From positions 1 through 7,261 of the forward strand of contig JACCZV010000024.1 of the NCBI GenBank assembly GCA_013695775.1: 7,261 nt of DNA, written 5' to 3'. Shown piece after piece: positions 1 to 6,541 of this stretch; within the stretch, counting starts at the first letter, position 1; each line of letters starts with the position of its first letter. This DNA comes from Chitinophagales bacterium (lineage in GTDB: Bacteria; Bacteroidota; Bacteroidia; Chitinophagales; UBA10324). The position numbers and the translations under genes are program-made. The notes beneath the pieces are model-generated. The model searched no databases. It saw only the letters and a list, made by a program, of their open reading frames with translations, and was not told the origin of the DNA.

Positions 1-1035
1 TCCCACGGGTCCGGCAAAAAGTATTGTATAATTAATATTGTACCGTTGCTTTAAGCGATCCAGACTCACCTTGGCTTTTTCAAGCTCAGGAGATCTCTCA
101 TACGCAAGCGCAACAATCTCTAATCCAAGCGATTTATAATGATCATATAGAGGAGCGAAGAATGCAGTTTCATCCATGCAGTTGGGACACCAGGAGCCCA
201 TGATCTGAACGATTACTGCCTTGTTCTTAAATCGCTCATCGGAAAGAGAAACCATTTTACCGCTTAAATCAGGAAAATTAAAATCAAAACGGTCATAGCC
301 GGGCTTTAAATAGGTAAGTGTGTATGGGTCTGGCAATTGAAAGGATGGATTCTGTTTCGCTACCCAAGGCTCCTTCCAGTGGTTGCCAGAATAATACATA
401 CCACTTAAAAGGCCATCCGATGCGATGGTTGCGGTGAACAGAAATGCATGTGCACCATCAAAGGCCGAGAGAAATATTTTATTTCCCTGTACAGTGCCAT
501 CAAGGTAACGATAATCTCCTGAGACGGTAAGGAAAGTTCCTTTTAATTCGTTGCCCTTCTGATGAAAGGCACCAACGGCCTTTGAGCTGTCGGCGGTTCC
601 TTTGCTGAAATCAACTTCCCACCTTCCTGTAATATTTGCAACGGGGGTAATTTTTTCTTCGGTAAAACGATGACTCTTGTTGAATTCAGCTTTGAAGGGA
701 ATGATGTTGTCAGTTTTTCGGGAGTGATTAATATAATTTCCACTCATCATCTGCGGAGTGTACTTCAGCCGAAATTCTGAATCAAAGACTGGCATTCTAA
801 TAATAACACTGTCGCCGGTTATTGTCACTTCTTCTACCAAAATATGTTCTTCACCATTGATGATATCGAGAATAACTTTCTCCCCCGAAAGTTTTGTTTC
901 AAATGTAAATGGTAACTCACCATTTTTCATCATTAGCACACCACGCCATGTTCCGATACTGATACCGGCATTCGCGCTTGCAAGAGTTGAAAGAGGTGAA
1001 AACCAGCTTAAAAGAATGTGTATAAAGAGAATCAT
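1..1035 (-). CDS. Exported TlpA/AhpC-type thioredoxin-like protein, C-terminus cut by window edge
   Basis: The frame is open for 345 codons from an ATG at 1035 to the left edge. An in-frame stop lies a few codons upstream of this ATG, which supports the start. Residues 1-21 form a signal peptide ending in a plausible LASA site, so the product acts in the periplasm. Residues 28-105 and 137-220 look like two beta-rich modules of similar layout; each opens GTW/GRW and closes on an SG-x-Y motif, perhaps an internal duplication. From about residue 248 a thioredoxin fold follows (FDFNFPDLSGK, then IMGSWCPNC), with the active-site pair at Cys283 and Cys286. The WCPxC form is typical of TlpA/ResA-like thiol-disulfide oxidoreductases. 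The family role is periplasmic disulfide reduction or peroxiredoxin-like chemistry; the actual partner is unknown. About 80 C-terminal residues of the fold, including the usual cis-Pro loop, lie outside the window. It follows the RDD gene by 55 bp and may share its transcript. Confidence 0.88.
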   Translation of the reverse strand, partial: MILFIHILLSWFSPLSTLASANAGISIGTWRGVLMMKNGELPFTFETKLSGEKVILDIINGEEHILVEEVTITGDSVIIRMPVFDSEFRLKYTPQMMSGNYINHSRKTDNIIPFKAEFNKSHRFTEEKITPVANITGRWEVDFSKGTADSSKAVGAFHQKGNELKGTFLTVSGDYRYLDGTVQGNKIFLSAFDGAHAFLFTATIASDGLLSGMYYSGNHWKEPWVAKQNPSFQLPDPYTLTYLKPGYDRFDFNFPDLSGKMVSLSDERFKNKAVIVQIMGSWCPNCMDETAFFAPLYDHYKSLGLEIVALAYERSPELEKAKVSLDRLKQRYNINYTILFAGPVG

Positions 1036-1090
1036 ATCATTTGCAAATAATTAGCTAAGGTTCTGCATCGGCATTGATTAAGCAACAAAA

Positions 1091-1630
1091 TTAATAAATA
1101 TCAGCCCCGTTCTTTTTAGTACATATCATGTTGGTAAGCTTATCGTGCCATGTCTGATGATAATCTGAAATGAAATAGGCCAGGCAGCTTAAGATGGCAG
1201 GCACCAATGCCAGCACTATGAAGATCAAATATATCCAGGAACGTGCTGCGCACATCCGGAAAGGGGGTACCCTGTTTGTTTCCAGGTCGGTCAGCTGAAT
1301 TCTCATGATTCGCTTTCCAATTGTTCCTCCTGTGCTTTCCATCACCGGGGAATACAACAGCACCCATAGCATCAATGCAAAAGCCGGCATCGCCTGCTTA
1401 ACGCTGGTAACTATAAATTCCTGATTGAAGGGATTATCATTCCTGATAAGAAAAATCAATAGCTCCTGAACGGCATACGAGAAACCAAGAATAATTGCAG
1501 TATCAATGGTGCGTGCAATGGCCCGTTGCATAAATGAAGCAAGCCGTTGTTTTTCTTCACGCTTTACCTCATTGGAGATCTTCTGAAGAAGCTGGTCAAT
1601 TGGATCTGGTTGTATGGGTTGTGAAATCAT
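1091..1630 (-). CDS. RDD family integral membrane protein
   Basis: This 179-residue protein carries the RDD-family signature. After a charged cytoplasmic N-terminus (about 1-37) comes RAIARTIDTAI, which contains the conserved Arg and the ARxID motif at the start of the first membrane segment (about 43-63). A second hydrophobic stretch lies at about 82-97. It is followed by the family's loop motif ESTGGTIGKRIMRIQLTD, a third hydrophobic segment at about 130-155, and the closing TWHDKLTNMICTKK, which matches the usual HD-x-L-x-x-x-x-V end. RDD proteins are small inner-membrane proteins, some proposed to act in ion or solute transport; no substrate can be read here. The start ATG at 1630 has no clear Shine-Dalgarno, as is usual in Bacteroidota. 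The gene lies 147 bp downstream of the lipoprotein gene and 55 bp upstream of the thioredoxin gene, all on the same strand. Confidence 0.9.
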   Translation of the reverse strand: MISQPIQPDPIDQLLQKISNEVKREEKQRLASFMQRAIARTIDTAIILGFSYAVQELLIFLIRNDNPFNQEFIVTSVKQAMPAFALMLWVLLYSPVMESTGGTIGKRIMRIQLTDLETNRVPPFRMCAARSWIYLIFIVLALVPAILSCLAYFISDYHQTWHDKLTNMICTKKNGADIY

Positions 1631-1751
1631 CTATTCTACTTGGCGACTTAAAATTCCGAATGTTTATTGAAAAAAGAAAATGAAAATTTTTAAGACAGAT
1701 CCCTGCCCGTATTTTTTTATCTGAACAGACAGAATCCGGTTTTGGCTTTAA

Positions 1752-1782
1752 CGAAAATACTTAATTAAACACTAGGGTCAAA
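1752..1782 (-). promoter_or_regulatory. Candidate Bacteroidota-type promoter for the RDD gene
   Basis: Read on the minus strand, TTTG (1779-1782) is followed after exactly 19 nt by TATTTTCG (1752-1759). The known Bacteroidota consensus is TTTG near -33 and TAnnTTTG near -7; here the -7 box has one mismatch and the spacing fits. The -33 box overlaps the stop codon of the upstream lipoprotein gene (1778-1780). If used, it leaves a leader of roughly 110-115 nt before the RDD start. Such short motifs arise by chance in AT-rich DNA, so this is tentative. Confidence 0.33.
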
Positions 1783-3238
1783 ACTCTACTACATTCACTG
1801 AATAAGGTTTCAGGCGGAGGCCAGTACTGCTGGAATAGTCATAGGATACGGCATCACTATCAAGAGATGAAGCAGATAAAGAAGTGATCCGGTATATACC
1901 TTGCACCTTATAACCATTAAGGTTTACAGCAGAAATTAATATTTCAGCCCCCGATTCATTGATCAGTAATAATTTATACTCCCGATTCTGTTCTAAAGCC
2001 AGACCCGACAGTCCATTCGATCCGGAAATAGAGAGTTCATCTACCATTGGATTGCCTTTGAACAACATGCCACAGCTTTTTAAAGCAGCAGCCATGTTTG
2101 CAGCGTCACGGTTCTTGTATCCTCCATCACCACGATCTAAACTCTTCAATGACATATATGCGGCATAGCTGATGAAGTTATTACTGGACTTATTATAGTC
2201 AATCATAAATTTATAAAATTTTGCTATATAAATACAGCCAATCATTTTATTATAAAGGGCTGATTTAGGTTTAAGGCCCCATTGCCAAACTGAAGCTTTT
2301 TTACCAGGAAAGGTATGAGTGAATTGATTAAGCCACTGTGGAATGGTTTGCAAAAATGACTGATTGATGGTGGCAAGATTTGAAGCGGCATTATCACCGG
2401 TAGTAAAAAGATCTTTGTCCCATAGATAAATTCTTGCCTCGTCACCGGGCATAGTCTTTAGATGATTATTCCAGGAAGAAGATTTCGAAGTGACCTTCCA
2501 TATCGGAGCTGCATCAATTACTGTGATGATACCTGGAAATTTTCTTTCCACCGAATCAATCCATTGGGAAATTTTCTTCTTGTAAGCGCTGCCATCTGCA
2601 AAATCATATCTATTTGCGTCTAAATTTTGTTCCATTCCAAATATCACACGCCTGGCATTGGTGCGTTGTATCTTCCAGTATAGCTCCGCCAATGTACCTC
2701 CCTGAACATTTGCAATTATGTCGCCGCGTATCTTAAGTGTTCTTAGGAGCGCGCAGTATTGATTAAAGAAATCTACCCCGAATTTAACCGTTCCGATTCC
2801 ATCCAGTAATTCATCAAATGATTCTCCCCGAACGCGGGAATCTTCACGGCTCATGTTGTAACCATCTCCTCTTCCACCATAAACCAATGTATCGCCAACA
2901 ATCACATGATCGTGATCGGCAGTGCTGCCACCACTATATTGAAGTGAGGTGAAGTTGAATGCCCTGACAAAAGAGAGATAAGGATCAGTTAAAATATCTC
3001 TGCGAGCCATCCCTTTTGTAAAAAAAATATCCACTGCGCATGCAGCATGGATGTCTTTATAGAGAGGGACTGCATTTACATTTGATATGGAAAGAGTAGC
3101 TCCTACAGCGTTTGCCGGGCTTTTGAAATCTGTTGGATCCGACTTATTATTGCCTGAGGAGAAGCACCCCAGGCTAAGAGTCAATAAACTAAGTAAGCAA
3201 ATTAAAAAATTCCATTGGCCGTATTGCGCGTTTTTCAT
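1778..3238 (-). CDS. Lipoprotein with clan GH-A glycosidase-like fold, probably catalytically altered
   Basis: The 486-residue product has a lipoprotein signal peptide ending in a lipobox (LSLGC, Cys25), so it is probably anchored in the outer membrane. The layout recalls clan GH-A (beta/alpha)8 glycosidases related to arabinofuranosidase and glucuronidase families: FNFTSLQYSGGSTAD (95-108) matches the 'LRFPGGT' early-strand motif, and VIFGMEQNL (198-206) sits where the acid/base motif 'GNE' is expected. SVWQWGLKP (316-324) sits where the nucleophile strand '(T)EWG' is expected, and a C-terminal beta-sandwich (about 400-486) ends LKPYSVNVVEF as in those families. Two usual catalytic features appear changed: Asn before the acid/base is Met202 (Glu203 is kept), and the nucleophile Glu position is Gln319. 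This suggests a carbohydrate-binding pseudoenzyme or an unusual mechanism; the assignment rests on motif reading only. The gene is divergent from the OmpA-family gene and upstream of the RDD gene. A new or unrelated family cannot be excluded. Confidence 0.68.
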   Translation of the reverse strand: MKNAQYGQWNFLICLLSLLTLSLGCFSSGNNKSDPTDFKSPANAVGATLSISNVNAVPLYKDIHAACAVDIFFTKGMARRDILTDPYLSFVRAFNFTSLQYSGGSTADHDHVIVGDTLVYGGRGDGYNMSREDSRVRGESFDELLDGIGTVKFGVDFFNQYCALLRTLKIRGDIIANVQGGTLAELYWKIQRTNARRVIFGMEQNLDANRYDFADGSAYKKKISQWIDSVERKFPGIITVIDAAPIWKVTSKSSSWNNHLKTMPGDEARIYLWDKDLFTTGDNAASNLATINQSFLQTIPQWLNQFTHTFPGKKASVWQWGLKPKSALYNKMIGCIYIAKFYKFMIDYNKSSNNFISYAAYMSLKSLDRGDGGYKNRDAANMAAALKSCGMLFKGNPMVDELSISGSNGLSGLALEQNREYKLLLINESGAEILISAVNLNGYKVQGIYRITSLSASSLDSDAVSYDYSSSTGLRLKPYSVNVVEF

Positions 3239-3280
3239 AATATAATGTTTTTAAAACCACAAGTCAGTGTAGAATATATT

Positions 3281-3427
3281 AATAAAAATTATTACTCAAT
3301 TTTATCGTGTGGCAACATCCGCTTTGCAAAACAAATGCCGCTGACCTTAACGCTCCCATATTTTCAAAGAATGATACTAACATCATGTAGCATTCTGATC
3401 ATGAATAAGAAAAATTAGTACTCAATT
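3281..3427. repeat. Pair of near-identical 21-bp direct repeats in the divergent intergenic region
   Basis: The copies at 3281-3301 and 3407-3427 agree at 19 of 21 positions, starting 126 bp apart in the same orientation. They share the core AAAAATTAnTACTCAATT. They lie in the 278-bp region (3239-3516) between the divergent lipoprotein and OmpA-family genes. I found no ORF of note, RNA gene or strong terminator in the rest of this region. A TGATCA palindrome lies just before the second copy (3396-3401). The copies could be a regulator's binding sites or a small local duplication; AT-richness makes a chance match possible, but 19/21 is high. Confidence 0.55.
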
Positions 3428-3430
3428 CGC

Positions 3431-3457
3431 TTTGGCTGTGGAAAACCTTTACATTTT
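3431..3457 (+). promoter_or_regulatory. Weak candidate promoter for the OmpA-family gene
   Basis: TTTG at 3431-3434 is followed by TACATTTT at 3450-3457, which is one mismatch from the Bacteroidota -7 consensus TAnnTTTG. The 15-nt spacer is shorter than the 17-23 nt usually seen, so this is weak. It lies 4 nt after the second copy of the 21-bp direct repeat, which would put that copy just upstream of the -33 box, a place where a regulator could bind. Confidence 0.22.
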
Positions 3458-3516
3458 TTAATCCTTCCATTCAATTTATCATAATATTTTTAACCCAACC
3501 CTTTAAAACATTATCT

Positions 3517-5820
3517 ATGAGACTTAAGTACACTCTGCTGCTTGCAGGTTCTATAATCACCTCTCTACAATTATCAGCACAAAGTTTTCTTGGTATAGTG
3601 AATAGCAATTACGCCGGCATCACAGGCTTAGATTTGCAACCGGCTGTTATTGTAGACAGCCGTTATAAGTTTGATGCCACGCTTTTTAGTGCAAGTACCA
3701 CGCTGGCAAATAATTTTGTAATTCTTGATGGGCAAGAGTTATTCAAAGCGCCGAACCTTAATTTTTTCGACGAAAATACATCTGAAGCAGAACTTAAAGC
3801 TGATGAAAAAGCCAGTGTCAATTTGAATATGAAAGTGCAGCTTCTATCTTTTATGGTGCCGCTGTCACAAAAATCATCTATTGCTTTAAGCTTTGGATTC
3901 AAAAATTATCTCAATGTTGATAATGTATCGCCGGAGCTGGCTCATGCCGCCCTTCAGGATGTTAATGTTCCTGAATTATTTAATCAGCCTTTAAATGATG
4001 CCACGATGAGTATAGACAATATGTCGTGGATGGAATATGGCCTTACTTATGGAAATACGTTATATGAAAAAGATAAGCATTTTGTGAAAGCTGCAGTCAG
4101 AGGCAAGCTGGTTCATGGCATCAGTTCCTTTTATCTGTATGCCAATGATGTGGACTACAATTTTAGTAATGATTCTATTCTGAATGTGTCCGCATCGAAT
4201 TTTAACTATGGCCACTCTGATAACCTGGATGACATTCGTTTCGATCCAGGCTTTGATTCAATACTTAAAACAATCACTGATTTCTCTTTTGCCTCAAAAA
4301 TTTCTCCTGCATTAGATTTCGGGGTGGTCTATGAATTCCGGCCTGAGATTGAGGAATTCAGGAGAAGAAGACCTGATAGTACCTATGAATATGAGCGTGA
4401 GTCAAATAAATATAAGTTAAAGATTGGATTAAGCCTGCTGGATATTGGTCGCATGAAATTCACAAAAAGTGCAAACAGCGGAGACTTTGAGGGGGTTGCT
4501 AATAATATAAATATCAATACATTCAGCCCACAGTCAGTTCCGCAATTCGACGACAGCCTAAATAACCGTTTTAATCGTCTTGGCGATGAAAGAGACTACA
4601 CCGTTTTACTTCCATCAGTCTTCAGCGCTCAGATTGATTACCATATTGCACGTGGTTTTTATCTCAACTTCACTCCTTTTATTGCTTTGAACACAAAGCG
4701 TGACAGCGAGGTGAATCGTGTGCATGAAATTACTAATTACAGTCTTACCCCCCGGTTTGAATCTAAGTGGATAGATGTAGGAATTCCTTTGTCTATTAAT
4801 GAATATGGAAGTAAAAATGTGGGTTTGTCGTTGCGTCTAGGTCCTGTGATTGTAGGAACAAATGATATTCTTCCCCTCATCGGGAAAAAGAATATCCTCG
4901 GTGCTGACCTTCACGCAGCCTTAAAAATCCCTATCCCTTACGGTAACCAAAAAGATTCTGATGGCGACGGCGTAATTGATAAAGCAGATGTTTGCCCTGA
5001 TGTGCCGGGGCTGCCTGATCTTGCTGGCTGCCCTGATACAGATAAGGATGGCATCGCCGATAACAAAGACAATTGCCCTCTCGTAGCGGGTATAGCTACT
5101 TTCAGTGGCTGCCCCGATACTGACAATGATGGGATTCAGGATTCTGAAGATGACTGTCCGCAAGTTGCTGGATCAAACATGCACAAAGGTTGCCCCGATT
5201 CAGATGGTGATGGATTGTATGACAATGAAGACAATTGCCCTGAAATAGCTGGCCCTGTTGACAATAAGGGATGTCCTTATCCTGATTCGGATAATGACGG
5301 CGTTAGAGATCTTGATGACAAGTGCCCCAACGTACCAGGCCCGATATCTAATGATGGCTGCCCTCTGGATGATAAAGACGGAGATGGCATTCCTGATAAG
5401 GACGATAAATGTCCGAATACGCCTGGCATACCGGAATTGAATGGCTGCCCGAAGCTTGAGGAAAAAGAGGAAGCAATACTAAAGGTGGCTTTTGAAAACC
5501 TTGAATTTGAAACCGGCAAAGATATCATCCGCACAACTTCCAACACTTCGTTGAATGATCTTGCCAACCTGCTCATATCTAAACCTTCGTATGGATTACG
5601 GATAGCAGGTCATACCGACAATGTAGGATCTGATGCATCTAATATGACGCTTTCGAAAAAGCGGGCAACAGCAGTTAAGACTTACTTAGTAACGAAAGGT
5701 GTTCCTGCAGAAAAGCTCGTAGTGGAATATTATGGTGAAACAAGACCTATAGCAGATAACAAGACTGCGGAAGGCCGCCAAACCAATCGTAGGGTGGAGA
5801 TGACCGTGATTTTTGAGTAA
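3517..5820 (+). CDS. Outer-membrane OmpA-family protein: DUF5723-like barrel, TSP3 repeats, peptidoglycan-binding domain
   Basis: Complete 767-residue protein. Residues 1-22 are a Sec signal peptide ending LSAQS. Residues of about 23-475 resemble the DUF5723 beta-rich outer-membrane domain of Bacteroidota; the opening GIVNSNYAGITGLDLQPAVI fits its 'NYAG...PA' start. Residues 480-645 hold six thrombospondin type 3 repeats (DxDxDG-x2-D...CP...GCP), each with two Cys that can pair and with Asp-rich calcium sites. Residues of about 657-767 are an OmpA C-terminal domain with GHTDNVGS (698-705) and LSKKRA. Asp701 and Arg716 are 15 residues apart, as are the known diaminopimelate-contacting Asp and Arg of the family, so binding to peptidoglycan is likely. 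The expected role is to tether the outer membrane to the cell wall, with a rigid calcium-stiffened linker; a specific function is unknown. It is single-gene, with its own terminator 22 bp after the stop. Confidence 0.93.
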   Translation: MRLKYTLLLAGSIITSLQLSAQSFLGIVNSNYAGITGLDLQPAVIVDSRYKFDATLFSASTTLANNFVILDGQELFKAPNLNFFDENTSEAELKADEKASVNLNMKVQLLSFMVPLSQKSSIALSFGFKNYLNVDNVSPELAHAALQDVNVPELFNQPLNDATMSIDNMSWMEYGLTYGNTLYEKDKHFVKAAVRGKLVHGISSFYLYANDVDYNFSNDSILNVSASNFNYGHSDNLDDIRFDPGFDSILKTITDFSFASKISPALDFGVVYEFRPEIEEFRRRRPDSTYEYERESNKYKLKIGLSLLDIGRMKFTKSANSGDFEGVANNININTFSPQSVPQFDDSLNNRFNRLGDERDYTVLLPSVFSAQIDYHIARGFYLNFTPFIALNTKRDSEVNRVHEITNYSLTPRFESKWIDVGIPLSINEYGSKNVGLSLRLGPVIVGTNDILPLIGKKNILGADLHAALKIPIPYGNQKDSDGDGVIDKADVCPDVPGLPDLAGCPDTDKDGIADNKDNCPLVAGIATFSGCPDTDNDGIQDSEDDCPQVAGSNMHKGCPDSDGDGLYDNEDNCPEIAGPVDNKGCPYPDSDNDGVRDLDDKCPNVPGPISNDGCPLDDKDGDGIPDKDDKCPNTPGIPELNGCPKLEEKEEAILKVAFENLEFETGKDIIRTTSNTSLNDLANLLISKPSYGLRIAGHTDNVGSDASNMTLSKKRATAVKTYLVTKGVPAEKLVVEYYGETRPIADNKTAEGRQTNRRVEMTVIFE
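4954..5451 (+). repeat. Six tandem TSP3-coding repeats (81 or 87 bp) within the OmpA-family gene
   Basis: In-frame units begin at 4954, 5035, 5116, 5197, 5284 and 5371. Units 1, 2, 3 and 6 encode 27 residues; units 4 and 5 encode 29, with a two-residue addition (YP, LD) after GCP. Each begins with an Asp-rich stretch such as DSDGDG or DTDNDG and carries Cys at position 14 and Cys at position 26. The copies have diverged in DNA while keeping the protein pattern, so this is an old expansion under selection and not a recent slippage. Confidence 0.93.
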
Positions 5821-5841
5821 GGTAATATTATGACTTCACTA

Positions 5842-5872
5842 AGAAAGGGCCCCATTTTTTGGGGCTCTTTCT
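5842..5872 (+). terminator. Intrinsic terminator of the OmpA-family gene
   Basis: A 12-bp stem (5842-5853 with 5861-5872) has one G-U wobble and a 7-nt loop of ATTTTTT. It contains a GGGGC/GCCCC-type core and is followed by a T-rich tract (AATTTTTA). It starts 22 bp after the OmpA-family stop codon. It also lies between two genes that converge on it, so it may shield the OmpA-family gene from read-through. Confidence 0.82.
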
Positions 5873-5927
5873 AATTTTTACTTTAGTGGAACACTTAACA
5901 TTTTGCTTTTATATACCTGCCAATCCT

Positions 5928-6431
5928 TTATAATAAGCTCCTGTTTAATGGTTTTTGAGTGAACCCTTTTATAAACGTTAAACAGTATTGATCAATGCTA
6001 AAAGCTGAATAAGTTGTCTTTGCATTGATGCTCAAATTTTGGTAGCTGCCATTATGAGAATTTTTAATTGAAACAATTTTTTCCAGGTAGTCTTTTGGAT
6101 TGTCGCACAAGTAACCATTCATCCCATCCGTAAGAAATCTTTTGTTTTCACCCACACTGGTACCCAAAACCGGAACGCCACACGACATACATTGCTTTAA
6201 TTTGAATGCTGATTTGCCCCGATAAAACTCATTATCTAAAAGTGGTGATATTCCTATGTCAATGGTCTTTATGGTTTCATAGACTGATATCTCATCAAGC
6301 CAGTCTTCGCTTTCTAGCAGTGATATCGAGTTCGCTGTCAATAACGTTTTGAGATCCGATGGTTGATCTATTTTCAATAAGATATACTTGTCGTTAATGC
6401 ATGCAGTATCGAATCGTGACAATCTTTGGGT
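5928..6431 (-). pseudogene. C-terminal remnant of a GT4-like (Glycos_transf_1) glycosyltransferase
   Basis: About 165 codons match only the C-terminal, nucleotide-sugar-binding half of a GT-B glycosyltransferase. Recognisable are a wall of DIGISPLLDNEFYRGKSAFK, then the KLKQCMSCGVPVLGTSVGEN loop, and the usual GMNGYLCDNPKDYLEKI end. In this subfamily the second Glu of the EX7E motif is often replaced, and here it reads as Gln (LKQ). There is no ATG at the front: the first possible start is a TTG at 6422, and an in-frame TAG sits at 6432-6434. The missing N-terminal acceptor domain, normally about 200 residues, is not found in the 110 bp between here and the next gene. It is therefore almost surely a broken gene, cut near 6420-6434. 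Its intact ancestor would have added sugars to a glycan, perhaps surface polysaccharide; the remnant alone should have no transferase activity. Confidence 0.82.
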
Positions 6432-6487
6432 CTACTGAGCCCTCCTCGCTATGGTAAACCCTTACGAGTCGGAAGGCTTACCTTCAG
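6428..6487 (-). other. Hairpin-rich segment at the broken glycosyltransferase boundary
   Basis: This short segment is about half GC while its surroundings are more AT-rich, and it can form several stems. On the minus strand GGTAAGCCTT (6473-6482) pairs with AAGGGTTTACC (6453-6463) over 10 bp, with one G-U pair and one bulged G. GAAGG (6472-6476) pairs with CCTTC (6481-6485) in an alternative hairpin. GGGTC (6428-6432) pairs with GA-CCC (6437-6442), with one bulge. No T-run follows, so it does not look like a terminator. It may be the end of a lost mobile element, a recombination site or a small structured RNA; I do not recognise it as a known family. Confidence 0.4.
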
Positions 6488-6498
6488 AAAAATTTTAA

Positions 6499-6519
6499 TA
6501 CCTGACCAAGGTACCTGAC
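6499..6519. repeat. Short direct repeat TACCTGAC, two copies
   Basis: TACCTGAC occurs at 6499-6506 and 6512-6519, 13 bp start to start. The first copy also forms an inverted repeat (TACCT at 6499-6503, AGGTA at 6509-6513). It lies just beyond the hairpin segment, between that and the end of the T9SS gene. An 8-bp duplication is the size of some target-site duplications, but the 5-bp interval argues against an insertion between the copies, unless it was almost wholly excised. Confidence 0.35.
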
Positions 6520-6541
6520 AAAACGATTATTCTCAATAAGC

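Noticed and set aside
543..1054. Small frames on both strands within the thioredoxin gene (minus 543-743, plus 758-1054)
   Set aside because: They lie inside the continuous 345-codon frame, which has a signal peptide and a WCPNC active site. They are shadows.
1693..1733. Two copies of AGACAGA in the lipoprotein-RDD gap, and a CAGAT/ATCTG pair
   Set aside because: Seven- and five-bp matches in a 147-bp gap are expected by chance; the pairing has an 18-nt loop and makes no convincing terminator.
3215..3418. Plus-strand 67-codon frame overlapping the start of the lipoprotein gene
   Set aside because: It overlaps the lipoprotein signal sequence antisense, has no recognisable domain or start signal, and runs through AT-rich intergenic DNA.
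4921..5576. Minus-strand open frames opposite the TSP3 repeats
   Set aside because: They arise from the regular Asp/Cys/Pro codon pattern of the sense strand. Their products are low-complexity Ser/Pro/Gly strings with no domain.
6527..6539. Possible terminator after the T9SS gene (TTATT/AATAA stem)
   Set aside because: Five A-T pairs only with a 3-nt loop and a poor T-tract; too unstable to call.
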